Shown here one piece after another: positions 14,243 through 27,517 of a stretch of DNA of 64,000 nucleotides. A program made the position numbers and the translations under genes. The first letter of the stretch is position 1; every line of letters begins with the position of its first letter. Under the pieces are notes generated by a model. It made no database searches, had not been told where the DNA came from, and worked only from the letters and a program-made list of their open reading frames with translations. Source of the DNA: Schizochytrium sp. TIO01 (lineage: Eukaryota; Sar; Bigyra; Thraustochytrida; Thraustochytriidae); contig SMSO01000033.1 of the NCBI GenBank assembly GCA_004764695.1, positions 697,001 through 761,000 on the forward strand, in the 5' to 3' direction.

Positions 14243-15748
14243 TATGATAATTATCTTGTAAATCGCCTCCGATCGCAGCTTATTTCTTGTCTTACAATTT
14301 TGCTATTGCTGTATATGAAATGCGTTTGAAGGATATAAATCTGTAGTGTTAGGTAAACCAAATAGCGGCGTAGGCTTTGGCTAGTTGGTACCAAGCCGTA
14401 TTGTTTTGGAGCTGCAATTTCATAATTGGACAAAAAGAAACAAAACAAGTCTGACTGCCGTTGCCAAGACTGATTATGCCATATTTTGCATAATCAGAGT
14501 GTGCGGGCGATTCGTACATTTACATTTTCGCCTGCTTCATTCTGAGGCGAATAATTCATAAGTCACTTGCTGTAGCTCACTGGTAGATCTAATCATGGTA
14601 GAATTATCTACGCTTAGACTTTTATAAATCTTACTAGTAGCCTATCTGCAGTTTTATCTTTTCGATGGGCGCGAAAAAAATACGTTTAAGAGCGGTGTGC
14701 TATTCCAACAATTAAAAATTTGACAGGTAACAGGTATCTCATCGAGTTTTAACCATCGCTATTGCCTGAACTTGGTGTGGTGAAATCTTACAACACATAG
14801 CTCATAAAAGCAGCTCTCTCTTTGGTGGAGCTCTTGCGCAATCGTATAAACCAATGAGAAGTTGTATACACTTCGTTTATCTTCCTCCGCCTCAATGTCT
14901 TTGCTGGCTCTTATTGACCTTTACCTTTTATTGCCAAAGAATGTTATCTGTCAAAAACGCTTCTCCTCTAATTATTTTTCTTTTAGATTTACAGTATAAA
15001 AATATACTTAATTAAAAGAAATCTACGGGTTTTGTATAGAGGCTATAGGGATATTTTGTCGTTTGTTTATGTGTCATCAGTCTGCACTGACAGTTTTATA
15101 AAGTAATGCAATAGCAGCTCAAATGATATCAACGAAGATAGTTTGAACAGGGTATAGCCTTTCAATGCTGTTTTCACAATCGAAAGTTCAAGTTGGATTT
15201 GTTTTTGTTGTTTTTATTGTTGTTGTCAACTTTTCCAGCCGAGATGCTCTCCTTTTCATAGAAGTTCGTGAGAGACACAGAAGCTTTTAATCGGGGAACC
15301 ACCAGATCTGAAAATTCTAACCAAAAGTTTCTACAGAACGAAGAGCATAGTTTTTAAAAGTTTTTTTCTTTTTTTCTTAAAGCTTAGAAGAGAATAATAT
15401 GTTCCTTTTCACTTTTTAAATCACCTATTTTTAAAGAATGAAATTAAAAGATCACATAAGGCTTAGGTACACATACATCAAAGATCATTCCGCTAGGCGG
15501 AGAATATTTTGAAAGTGGGTAGCATGATAGTAACTAAATACTACAAGGTAAGCCCAGGCTTTTTGATGGATTTTTTTATTATTTCTCATCGAAAGTTAGA
15601 AAACTGAAACAAAGAGAATGCGAGAGTCATATTTCTCGCTTGCAAGCGAGGTATGTGATGATGAATATTCCAGCTAAGGAGGCAAAGTCTTTCACCGGAA
15701 TTTATTCTTCTCTCTCGGGCTCTTTCTGCTACTGACTAGCTCTGGTGA

Positions 15749-15750
<2 letters not shown>

Positions 15751-15779
<29 letters not shown>

Positions 15780-15869
15780 TGTATGTATGTATGTATGTAT
15801 GTATGTATGTATGTATGTATGTATGTATGTATGTATGTATGTATGTATGTATGTATGTATGTATGTATG
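15751..15869. repeat. (ATGT)n microsatellite, about 30 copies
   Basis: 119 bases of uninterrupted ATGT. The open frame through it (a repeating Met-Tyr-Val-Cys peptide) is an artefact of the repeat, not a gene. Confidence 0.97.
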
Positions 15870-16311
15870 CTCAGGTATTGTTAATGAGAGGAGCTGTTAG
15901 AAGAAGAAGTGCCCAAACAAAAGTTCGGCTTCAGCAGTCTGACTTAGCTCTATTATGGTTGGCTTCAAAGCAAAAAGCTGCTGAAGGCCTCTTCTTTCTT
16001 TGATAGTTGGCGCTCTCTCTGTTCAATTCAAGACTCTTCATGGAGCGAAGAGGCCTTAGTAAGGTATAAAAACAAATTACCCTCCACGTTTCTCTTCGAG
16101 CGCATGGAGTGAGGGTTTGATTCTGAAGGGCTCATGGGAAGTGAATCTTGAATGGGTCCATCTTCCAAAGGAAGAACGGAATTCATGATAACAGAGAAAC
16201 TCCAAGATTGATAAACAGTCTGGTGAGTTAGTCGGCCATTCATTGGTTCGTGAAATCCGCAACAAAATCCGCGGATCAGACCTACCTTTTGGCTCTCTCA
16301 CCACCCGCAAA

Positions 16312-16400
16312 CATCCATCCATTCATCCACCCATCCATCCACCCATTCATCCAATCATTCATTCATCCATTCAATCATTCATTCATCCATCCATTACTTC
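16312..16400. repeat. Imperfect (ATCC/ATTC)n tract
   Basis: About 90 bases of CATCCATCC and CATTCATTC units with single-base variation between copies. The period is four, like most microsatellites in this half of the window. The Ile-His-Pro frames across it are artefacts. Confidence 0.9.
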
Positions 16401-16945
16401 ATTTTATTCAGTCATTGATCCATACATTTATGTGTGCTGTGCTCTACTTATTTACAAAAGAAAGAGGAAAGGGCGATGCAAACCAAAAACCTGAAGCTTG
16501 CTTTTCTTAACGTTAGCAAGGCTGCGAAGATACTCTACTCCATCCAAAGCTCCCCTTCTTCGAATGAATGAATGAGCTCATCGATAGTAAGAACCTCAAG
16601 AGGAATGAAATTACGCATCCATTTGCTGCTGCTAGGAGGTCTTATGAGGTTGATAGTACTAGTGTGTGTATGTAGGTTTTGAGCAATAGATGATTGTTCT
16701 CTAATGCACATCATACATACATAATAACGTCTTTCAACTGATCATCTATCGCGGAGCTCCATACAATCGAAAGGAGTCCATAAAAAACGAATCGGCGGCC
16801 TCTGTTAATGAATAAATAACTCAGGAACATGCGCAAGAGAGCTCGCAAAAGATAAACCTCCGCCTCTCCACGAGGAAGCGGCCAAAGCAGACTGTAAAGC
16901 CTGCATTCATTGATTCGTTCCTGCCTGCGTCTGCATGATTCGAAG

Positions 16946-16965
16946 AAAAAAAAAAAAAAAAAAAA
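16946..16965 (+). repeat. A20 run
   Basis: Twenty consecutive A residues, in a sharp transition to GC-richer DNA on the right. It could be the tail of an old retrocopied transcript, but no gene-like sequence precedes it and no target-site duplication was recognised. Confidence 0.8.
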
Positions 16966-17160
16966 GGGATGGCGGACGGCTATTGGATCCAATCGCGATG
17001 GCGACGAGACTTGCGCGCTTCGAATTCAGGGGTCGAGACAAGTCCTCGACGGCTCTTTTCCCTCTGCTTCGTTCTTTCTTTGAAAATTCCTGGCTCCCGC
17101 TTCCTTGGTGTCTTTAAAGAACGGTTCGCAGAGAAACAGAACGAAAGAAAACAGAGAACT

Positions 17161-17273
<113 letters not shown>

Positions 17274-18306
17274 GAGGGATGGATCCCAGAATGAACGAAC
17301 CGTCGACCTTTGATATTTATTACTCTCGGTTTTTTATAGTTTAACTAAAAGTAAAATTAAATGTGAGAATTGTGGATTGATTGAGTGATTTATTGATTGA
17401 TGGAATGACTCGTGCTCAAAACGGAAAGGAGCATGAAAGGGCGCAAATGGTCTCATTTAATGTATCTTGAGACAGGCAAAACAAAACTCACCCCAACGAA
17501 GCGACTTTTGCATTCTTTAGTAATGTTCAAACCAGTTTCATTTCTCGGAGAGCTGACGGGTAAAAAACATTAACAATACGCTGTCAATTCGGGAAAAAAC
17601 AGCATCTAGCTTGTTCTTCGCGGAGTAAGCCGGCCAGTCAGTTTATTCATTTCCTATGTTCTAAAACTCAAGGAACTCGCGCTGGCGAGAGCAGGGATTG
17701 CTGGTAACCTCGGGACCGCAATGAGAAGAAGAAGAAGCTGACTGCGTTGGCGAACGATGATTATTAGCTTAGTTAATGAGAGAGCCCTCTGAGAATGAGC
17801 CCAAACCACTGATTCGTAGTCTATTCTTCTGGGGGGTTGACTTAGTCCAAGCTCTGACGCGATCGTGACTTCAATGCAGCAGAGGTGCTAAGAAAACGAA
17901 ACTACACACGTAAGTTTGCAATGAAAGAAGAAGAACGTGTCACGAGTGGTCCATCGATCGACCAATCAACGGATTTGGACGGACTCTTTTGCGCTTCCTG
18001 GACTCTCAGGTAATCCGGCTTTCAAGAAAGATGGCAAGTCCGCGCAAAAGCCCAAAAGTGCTCGCCATACCGTACCTTGGAGCAGGTGAATATTTTCGAG
18101 CTTGAGCACGAGGCGTCCGTTCACCAATCTTCTCAAGGTCAATATCCTCGGTCTCTATTGCTCACGGAGATCTTGTAAGCCCTTGAGATGTCAAGGTCCG
18201 CCATACTCGTCAAACGAATGGCGCTCAGACGCGCCCTCTCGAAAGCGCACAATTGAGGAGAAAGTGGGATCCGGGAATGGTACTTGAATGTACTCGGAAG
18301 ATGATG

Positions 18307-18352
18307 CTTTGCTTTGACCTTTGCTTTGCTTTGACCTTCGCTTTGACCTTCG
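18307..18352 (+). repeat. Short CTTTGCTTTGACCTT minisatellite
   Basis: Three degenerate copies built from CTTTGCTTTGACCTT and CGCTTTGACCTT units in tandem. TGACCTT is a nuclear-receptor-like half site in animals, but nothing supports such a role here; simple slippage is enough to explain it. Confidence 0.6.
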
Positions 18353-21300
18353 AATTGGCGGGGTTATAAAGCTTAAAACTCGCTGGCATCACAGCAAAAC
18401 GGACTGAGCAGCTGGAGTACAGGTCACGCGATTCTCAGAATACATGTTGGGAGTGGCGTGGACACCATCTGCCGAGGCTTTGACTCCAATTCCCGCTCTC
18501 GCTAAACTGCACTGAGCCAGCGCACAGTGAAGACATCATCGGTTCCAATATGATGAATCAATAGAGTGCTCCGAGGAAGCAGGGAGTAGCTACCGACTCG
18601 AACGATATCTTTGAATCTTTGAATCAGCGAAGAGCGCGCTTCTGGTTTATTTAGCCCATTCATAACCGAAGTGAAGATTGTGATAGGTGCAACTGCATAG
18701 TAGTATTTGAGTAAGTTAGGGCTTTGTGGAAATCTTGCACTGACACGATTAAAACCACCGAGGTTGGACCCCCATCACGCCAAGCCCACGAATAGAAGTG
18801 TTGCCTATAACAGCAACGATACACCATGATTGAAGAGCAGCGCGCTTCTTCAGCAGGGATGTTACTTAATTGGCGAACCCAGTCATGATCCATGAACTCA
18901 GCCTATGCCATTCTCTTGTTAGGAAAATATGAAAATCGCTCTGCAAACTACTGAAAGTAAAGGGACTTAAGAAGGTACTCTTCTAATAAATAAATCAAGC
19001 CACAAAGGCCATCATAAAGTTCTTACAAAATTGTAGTAGATATAGAATGTAATAAAGAGAGTGCCCAAGGAGTGAAAGTGCGTCTAATTCCACAGGGAAA
19101 GAGTTTTTGAACAGCCAAGCATACAGACAATTTCAAGCTAATGCAGGTCCCTGGAAATCACCATCAGTATTCTTCGCTATCTATGAATATGAAATAAAGT
19201 CATGTGCAACGCGATATCAGTTACACCGTTTTGCGTGGGAGTCAAAAGAAGCCTAAAAGATCATAGCTGTAAGTTTCGTGTTTTTTTTCTTTAAAATGAA
19301 CAGCCTACTTACTACTTAGTGCAGCAGTCACCAGTCAATGCATAGGGGTTTTATGTATGAAAATCATGTGGTTAAGCAAGTATGTAATGTGTAGTGCCCA
19401 ACACATGTTTTGAAAAGTCCAGAACATGATTTTTCTATAGGTGTAACCGCGTACAAACGTGTATGGGCCACCTCCACATCATTTATATCGACTTACGAAC
19501 GAATACCAACACCGAGTAGAAGCACTAGTACTATATAGTGTAGCCTTTTTCCCCTACATTTTGAAGTAAACAGATTATTTATTGTTATTATTATTATTAT
19601 TATTATATATTGTAACTGAATAATTGAGATAAACTTTTTTTGAAATAAGTTACTAAAATAACAACACTTTCTAATTTTTAAATGGGCCTACCTTCAGCTA
19701 GCCTAGTTTTCGTTAGTTTCTTATTTTAATTTTTACTGTTTATAGTTTTTAAGAACTACTATAAGACCAGCGTTTGCTTTTCTTGGTATGCTTCCCCTGC
19801 CCCTTTTTCTTCCTTCTTCGAAAGTTTGCCATCATCCATTTCCTGTTTGTTTGTAATTTTGATCTTTTTTCTTTTCTGTTCTCTGAAAAGAGTCTCAAAC
19901 CTAACCGTGACTTTTATAAATGCGTGTTGGCAAAGACAAGTTTTGCTTCCTCTCGAAAACAGTAGCCACGGATCTACAGATGTCACAGCTCGAATGGTTG
20001 AACAACAGTAGGCACCACAAATAACGCTCTTGCTATTATTACAGCTGCGCAGAGAAGCAAGCTAGCAGCCATGTTTCCCAATAATGACCATTGTGCATCG
20101 CCACGGCCCTCCTCCCCTTTCATGGCTCTCAGATACTATAGACCTACCCTCGTTTTATCTTCTCTGACACTCGTTGAGTGGCAGGGTGCGACTTAGGTGC
20201 ATCAAATACTCCTCGAACTCCGTTGTGCTCTCGCGGAGCAAAGCGAATGCCTCCGTAGGTTAAGAATGGAAAACATCTTTGGTCGGCCGTGATGGATAAC
20301 CCGTTTCTCGCTGCAGCTCCACATGAGCAACGTTTAACTGAGCTCCTCTTCAGATGTGTGCGAAACAAGCAACCTTTAGACACGAGTGAGTTGGCCTCAA
20401 CGAGCCGACGATTTAAAGGCAGCCCTGAGATCTGCAGGAGTGAATGTATTGATTGCATTTAAGCTGTCGAAGAAGCGATTCACGCGGCGCCTCGCTAATA
20501 AGATTACTTCATGAAGATTGGCCGTTTCCCCACGTGTGCGTTCTTCGAGTGGTGGTCTCGAGGAATCGTACTACCTATAAACGCAGTTCCTCTGCTGGTT
20601 TCGGTGGTGAACAAGGCAGCGCTCCAGAGGCGCCGCTATGATTAATCGATTTATTTCTTTGCGGAGTTTGTGCATGCCAAATGCCGCCAAGGCCTTTGCT
20701 TTGGCTCAAGGAAAGCCCTCCCGCTAGCTAGCTCGTTCGTTTTCCAAGAGCTGATTGGAATCGTTTGCTGGTCTCTCAGAGCTTGCTTCTGCGAGCGGCT
20801 GCTGCTGCTGTTGAGCTGCAGCTGCGACAACGCCGTGGTGGTGGTACAAGTCGCAGAGAGCGAGTGATGTTTCGAACCAATGGATACCTCGTAATTGAAT
20901 TTGGAGTGCGGTATGGATAGAGGAGCGCACGCGATATGCATTCATGCATTCATGCATGCATGCGTGCATGCACCTCATTTTCATTCTCTTCGTGTGCTCT
21001 TTGTGTACAAGTTCGAAGGTTTCAAAACAACTCGCCGACGGAACGGATGAATGGCCAACAAAATCAACGTTTGTGGCTAGTAGAAAACCAATCCAATCAC
21101 TAGAGGTCATGGCGGCCTCAACGATGCACAGCGAATTAACTTTGTGCATGCGAAGAATGGGCGATATTGCGCTGTTCCGTTTGTTTTTCGAGCCAAGAGA
21201 GGTCATACTGTATGAGACAAAGAAAGTTAATCAACAGACCCCAGGCTTGGCACTTGCTGTTTTGTGAGGCATAGAGACTATATATAAGATTTGATCGATT

Positions 21301-22760
21301 CCTTTGTTTCTTAGTGGGCGTGTTCGCTTTCATGTTTTAATTTTTCATTTCATTTTCAATTCAAATTGTATAAGACTAGCGATGGGAATAATTTTTATAA
21401 AAAACAATTAACAAAAAACGCGCAGAGAATTTACAGGCAAACAACAGCACTGTCGAACGACAAAACAAAATCGGGCCCGTCTATAAGCCCGTACAAAGCC
21501 ACGGATTCACAAAGCGCTGCTTCCGTATGTCAGTCAATCCTGGGGACTTTGAGGAGTCTAACTAACCCTGCTTCCAGGACTTTGATTACCTACATCTGCA
21601 ACCAATTCTCGATTCTTTCTTACGTTTAAAATAATAATTTTTTAAAAAGTAGTGGTAGTAGTGGGAGTAAATACAAAAAAGGTACCTACGTAATTTTTTA
21701 TTATTTTCACGCTTCAGGTCCTGTTTCTTACTTCTTTTTTCAAGTGAATAGATTCTGGTGCTTCTTTGCTGACAGAAAACCCAGTTTCTCCTTCTTTCAA
21801 AGTTCCTTTTCTTTTCCACGCTTTCGTTTTTACCGCTTCTCAATATTACACGCCTGCCTGCCTAATGAACAAACAAACAAAGAGGTACGTACGTACTGCC
21901 TAGTGAGCCAGCTAGTTCACGAGCTAGTATTTATTGCCTACTCCCTCCTTTGAAAACCGCGCTTTCTGGAATAAAAGAAGATTGTAATCGCTTCGAGGAT
22001 GAGCCCAAAACCCCTCAATTTTATCATATGTCGGCCGCAAGGGTTCCCTTCGGCGAGACTAACTCCAGTGCATCATTCTGCTCAACTTGTGACCTGGCGA
22101 GAGCTCAAATACTCTTTTAAACTCAAGTCTTCCTTGGAAAAGTACAGACCTTTCCCGCTTCCCAGCACTTCAAGTTTTCCAACCGCTTCTTTCGTCTATC
22201 TGATGGTACGAAATGATAAGTACGAGTCGCTCGAAGCTGTAGCTAGCGCGGGTAGGCCCTCCTACACAGGTGCCTACTCGTGGTGGTTTTGCAAGAACTG
22301 AAGAAGAAAAGCTTTTCAGGAGATGGGAGAGAGAAATGAGTACTGCCCGTACCCCCACAGCAAGATTTAATTTAATTTAAAAAGATTTCTACTTGCACGC
22401 ACTATATGGGCGCGGCTCGTGTCTGGTTTAAGGTTTCTTACGCTCCCTAGTTTCCAAAATGTGAAATGTGCGACCTCACGCATGTCGAGTCGACGCCACT
22501 TTCTATCATTGCCAAGATTGCCGCCATACCTCCTGACAGGTGCTGCGAGGACCATTTAAAGCGTGTGAACACTCGAAGAGGCCCTCGAAACGTTGTGCTC
22601 ACAGCGTCCATAGAAAGTGAACAGCGAGGAATCAATCTCTGCTATCAATCAGGGTGAACAGCGTATGAGTTAATTACTTACTGTTCATCTTTTCTCTTCT
22701 TCTTCTCTTGCTTTTGCTTCTTTCTATTTTCATCTCTCACTTCTTCATTTTCATCTTCTT

Positions 22761-22790
22761 TTTTCTTTTCTTTTCTTTTCTTTTCTTTTC
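22761..22790 (+). repeat. (CTTTT)n pentanucleotide tract
   Basis: About six copies of TTTTC in a longer polypyrimidine stretch (22680-22845) that ends in a short CT dinucleotide run. No gene lies within reach. Confidence 0.85.
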
Positions 22791-23649
22791 GACGAGTCAG
22801 TATGAGCAGTTTCTAACTTTCTCTTTTTCTCTCTCTCTCTCTGCAGTCGCTATACGCCCAGTTAGTGAGTGGTAAGGAAGCGAGTGATCTGTCAATCTGT
22901 CTCGTTCGTTGCGATAGTGGAGTGAGTGGAAGGAGGCCGACGACTTGTACCATGGCTTCATGGTAATCCGTGGAGTTTTAACAAGTAGCATTTGATTCTT
23001 TGAGTGTACATCAGTTGCCTCAAATCCTACATCGAAATATAATATACAAAAGCATTTACCTTGGAATAGGTGACGAGGACCGCTCCAAACTGAGAAGACA
23101 ACCCAAGTTCCAGAAAGGGCGCAGGACTACGCCATAATCTAAGAACGAATGTCCATTATCAAGTGTACTGTACCTTTTTAAACCTCACAGACAATCTTCC
23201 TTTCAAGTTCCTATATCAAGAATGTGAATGGGGTGGCGCACTAACTACTTACTTCTGCTACAGGATAGCTATTAGGTAGCTATGATGCCATTTCGAGGAG
23301 GAACGAAAGAATTGAATAAATGCAGACTTTAAAAAACGAGGAGGAGGAGCAGGAAGAAGAATGGAGAACCATTAAAGAAATGAAATGTTTCCAAAGCTCA
23401 TCAGCTGTTTTGATGGTTGGTGGATCACTCACTGCCCAAACCCACACGTGGTCGCCGCTTAGTCAGGAGCTCATTTTCAGTGTGGGCAGGAGAACAAACA
23501 AGCTCATCGATTGATGAAGGACTCCAGACAGACCAATGATTGATGGATGCGCACCCGAGCTGCTTCAAAACCATCGCACTAACTTTGATTCAGTCTTTAC
23601 GACTCAGAGAGAACAGTTTCGTTTCCACTTTCTCTTAAAAGCATGCAGA

Positions 23650-23772
23650 ATAAATAAATAAATATATTAATAAATATATTAATAAATATATTAATAAATA
23701 TATTAATAAATATATTAATAAATATATTAATAAATATATTAATAAATATATTAATAAATAAATATATTCATT
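23650..23772. repeat. Period-12 AT-only array (AATAAATATATT)n
   Basis: About ten nearly perfect copies of a 12-base unit made only of A and T, flanked by AATA and TATTCATTCA runs. Each unit contains the palindrome AATATATT, so single strands can fold on themselves. It lies in a gene-free stretch. Confidence 0.9.
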
Positions 23773-24401
23773 CATTTATATTAAAGATGGAAGATATTTT
23801 ATCTAGCTAACGAAAGACACCAGGACCCAGATAAAAGGGGTCGCAATCGTTCTACACAAAGCGTTGCGGCCTCTTCGTAAAATGCTCTTCTCGCAGACAC
23901 GGCTGCATTGCAAATAATCTGGCGGTTCACAATTCACGACAATAGGTATCTATCATAGTATGGGTGGAGGAAATCTTAGTTTTAAGACATACTCGGCAAT
24001 AGGAGAAGCACAAGTATGCTTCTTTTCCAATGAAAATGTAGATATTGAATAAAAGAATCACCCCTTGCAATCCAAGGATGATAAGCAGCTCATCAACTTC
24101 ACTATTTGACTTGGTAGTTTTTCAATTTTTGTTTCTTTTCTTTTCTCTATACAGAATCCTTTCTTTCTTGGAAACAATGTTCTAATTTTTAGGTTACTTT
24201 GTGTTATTATTATCCCCTTTTCTTCTTCTACTCACTTTTTTCATTGCCATTAAAAGAATGAATGAATTCTTAATTATTATTTTTCAATTTTGAATATAAT
24301 AATAATAATAATATATGATAATAATAAACAGAATCAGGCGAAATTTTATTATAAAGATACATCGATCTGTCACAAGTATAACATAACAGGTAAAGAAAAA
24401 A

Positions 24402-24430
24402 GAAGAAGAAGAAGAAGAAGAAGAAGAAGA
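24402..24430 (+). repeat. (GAA)n trinucleotide tract
   Basis: Ten copies of AGA/GAA. It marks the left border of the GC-richer, repeat-dense block that runs to the first supported gene. Confidence 0.85.
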
Positions 24431-26836
24431 GAACTTTAACCAATTGAAGAAGAAAGAGACATCGAGATCTGACAGTCAAAGCGAAAGAAACCAAAGCATC
24501 AAACAAACAAACAAACAAAGCCTGGTACTCTGCTCACGTCAAGACGAGTCGGCAGCGGAGGAGGAGGCAGACAGCCGAGGCTGGAGCCGCGAGACACCCG
24601 GGAAGGACCGAGGCAGCGTGGAGACGCGCCGCCTCACGCCGAGCAGCACCTGCTTTCGCCTAACTGCTTTGGCTTGCTTTTCATTCAGGAGGTGATCCAT
24701 TCACGCGGCACTCATCCATCCATCCATCCACTCCTCCTTCGACAAGGGCGGGCACAAGCCAACCTTGACGTGGGCCGGAGGGAAGATACCAAGGGCTGCC
24801 TGCCAGCAGCTGGTACGCAATTCCCGCGTCAGGAGGTCTGGCCGCAGCCAGTGCTGTGCGACGGTGCCTCGCTTGCTTTGCTTGCTGGCATTGACGCCAA
24901 CTGATACCAATTAAAGATAGCCACATAGGTACATACATACATACATACATATAAATTGAGAGAGACCCCAACAACATCCAAAGAGGCGACCAAAGAAGAA
25001 CAGGTAAGTAGTGCAAGAAATAGAGATGCAGGGCAAAGAATGGCAGTGACAACCCTGCTCATTGATTGTGGTGGTTGACAGCTTATCCATCCTCCTCCCT
25101 TCGCGCACTCGAACCTCTTCTGACGCTTGAAAGAGCAATGTGAAGGGCTTCGAGAGCTTTTTTTTGCTTTCAAGCCTCTGAAAGTTTTGGAAAGCTGTTT
25201 GTAAACTTTTTCAATCGAAAGGAGTTGAGAGTTATGGAAGATGTGGAAAGCAGGAAGGAGATAGAAAAGGGCAAAAAGATTGTGATAGCGATCTATTTAT
25301 TATTCTATTCTATCGATGGAGGAATGGAAGGAGAAAGAAGAACCACAGGTTAAGAGGAATCGTTGAGAGGTGAATTGATGTGAAAAAGAAACAGAGAAAC
25401 CAAAAGAATCCAAGAAATAAAGAAACAGAGGCCATAAATAGTCTTTGGATTTTTTGTTTGGAAGAACCAGAAGAAGAGGATATGATTGAGAATGGATAAA
25501 CGAACGCATCGTTCTTCCACACAAAGGCGGCAGAAGAAGAGAAAGTCGGATGATTTCTACGTGCTCCGCCTTACTTCGATGCGGATTCGCCAGCTGGAGA
25601 TAGGTTTATTGTTTATTCACGCGAGAATATCGATGAATGGCCTCTGAACGGTCTATGCACGTATTTATGTATGCATGCATGCATGTATAATGTGTTTAGA
25701 CGTCGTTTCATTTTCTGAAATTGTGGTGGGTCTGAGGTTCGTGACAGCTGAGAATCTCGATGGTTGAAAGCGAGGGAACCCTCTCCAACGAAATTCCCAA
25801 TGTCCAGGAGCTCCACGGCTGTCCGGGTGGGAACGTCAAGGCACTGACTGTTTGCTGTATGGACGTGGAGACCGGTATGGATATCGTGAAGTAATCTGGA
25901 CTCCCACTACACAGTCAGCCAAGAGACGCAAAGAAAAGAAAGAGAGCTCGGCGTACTCTTCTCTTCTTTGCAGGGAAGAGGAAGGGAGGTTCATGGGACT
26001 GCCGTGCTGGCTGGCTGGGCTGTCTTTGATCGAGTGACTGAGTGAGTGACAAGAGGCAGCCCGCGCTGCAGCTAGCGAGCGCTCCCTGTCTCTCGCGAGG
26101 CTTGAGGCTGGCTTGCTTGTTTGCTATCTTTGTTGTCTTTGCAGAAGCGCCTAGGACTTGAAGTGGATGGACTGCGAGGTTTTCGAGATCGGCAGCATCG
26201 TGTTCATGTTTCGACGTCTCTGCGTCAAGGCAAAGCAAGACGAGCTGAGCTGAGCAAACCTTGGCCATGCAGGAAGGGAAGCAAAGGCCCTACCTGGCTC
26301 GCGACGAGAAGCATATATTATCGGGAAGCGACTGCCTCTCAGAAGGTTGTGCTCTCGCGCAGTAGTGACGGCGCCCTATTATGTAGAGCACCAGACTGAT
26401 GTGCAAAGTTGCTCGTACGATGGACAAAACCTTGTTCCCTGGCGCAAGCATGCAACAAAGAGGGGCCAAGGTGCTCGTGCCTCCGCTGCCCCGAGATCAC
26501 ACTGACCAACCGCCTCGAGCAGCAGGGCAGGTGCCTCTCCTTCTTCGTCCGCGCGACCTTCGCCGGCAGGCCTGTCCTCTCGGCTCGCTTGACTTGGTTC
26601 GCTTCAACTAGCGAGCTAAGTAAGATAGCAGAGCGCCTGTCGTTGCTTCTTCTCCTTCTTCTTCTTCTTCTATTTGTTTGCCTTTGTCTCTCTTCCTCCT
26701 CCTTTTTGATATTCTGTGGCTCCCCTTTCTTCTCTCCCCTCTTTTCTTCCTTCCTTCCTTCGCTTTCTTTTCTTTTCTTTTCTTTTCTTTTCTTTCTTTA
26801 TTCCTTTCTATTTAGCAAGCCAAAGTTAAAGTAAGA

Positions 26837-26839
<3 letters not shown>

Positions 26840-26873
<34 letters not shown>

Positions 26874-26875
26874 AA
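26840..26875 (+). repeat. (GAAA)n tract
   Basis: About nine GAAA copies directly after a 50-base (TTTTC)n stretch on the same strand (about 26763-26810). The two form a pyrimidine-then-purine pair that can partly self-pair. Confidence 0.85.
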
Positions 26876-27484
26876 AGACGAAAAGCACTCTGTTCCTTTC
26901 TTTCCTTCCCTTTTCCTTTGTCTGCTGTTTCTTCCTCTCTCCCGGCACTACTAATAGGACTTGGAGACAAGTCTGAGCTGTCCCTTTGTGCGTTAGTGTC
27001 CATTTAAAATACATCGCCGGGACTTGAGGCGCCGAGAGGTGCAGGAGGAGGAGGCCGGATAAAGAGATAGATTTGCAGCAAGCAAGCAAAAGCAGGGATG
27101 AATAGAGAGAGAGAGGTTTTTTGGGGGGTGCGGAGAGACGTATTTTGGAAATGGGTATTTGGTTTGGAGGCTTCCGTTTGGAGTTTACTTCCTATCTGTC
27201 TGTTTCTCTGGGATGGGCTGATTCTTCTTTGTTTCTTTTTTCTTTCTCTTTCTTCTCGATAAAATTCCTCGATCTCTCTTCCTTTTTTTTCCACCTCTGT
27301 AGCTTCCACTTCGCTTTCTTCCACTTTTATTGTAGTTTACTGTTTTGTTTGTTTGTCTGTTTTGTGTGGAGTTGGTAAAGTCTCCAAGTTTGGAAGTTTG
27401 GATACGTGAATAGACCAATCAAAGGCTTCTTCCTCCTCCCCCTCTTCTCTTCTGCAAAAAGGGAACTCGAGAAAGAGAAAAGTT

Positions 27485-27515
<31 letters not shown>
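27485..27515 (+). repeat. (AAC)n tract
   Basis: About ten AAC copies. This is one of the few period-3 repeats in the block. It is not in a supported reading frame. Confidence 0.85.

Positions 27516-27517
<2 letters not shown>

Larger units (their letters stand above)
6640..15750. other. Gene-free, mostly AT-rich stretch
   Basis: I find no supportable gene. GC rises locally at about 7.4-8.4 kb and 11.7-12.4 kb, where open frames of 60-116 codons overlap on both strands, which is what random higher-GC DNA gives. None resembles a known family. Splice-like GT/AG pairs are present, but no chain of exons gave a convincing protein. The stretch holds a hairpin at 7598-7632 and a G13 run at 14230-14242. 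Confidence 0.5.

Noticed and set aside
15755-16003. Met-Tyr-Val-Cys repeat protein
   Set aside because: Translation of the ATGT microsatellite.
20724-21206. 160-codon minus-strand frame with Gln and Met/His/Cys runs
   Set aside because: Crosses CTG and ATGC repeats, overlaps a plus-strand frame, and shows no domain or homology cue.
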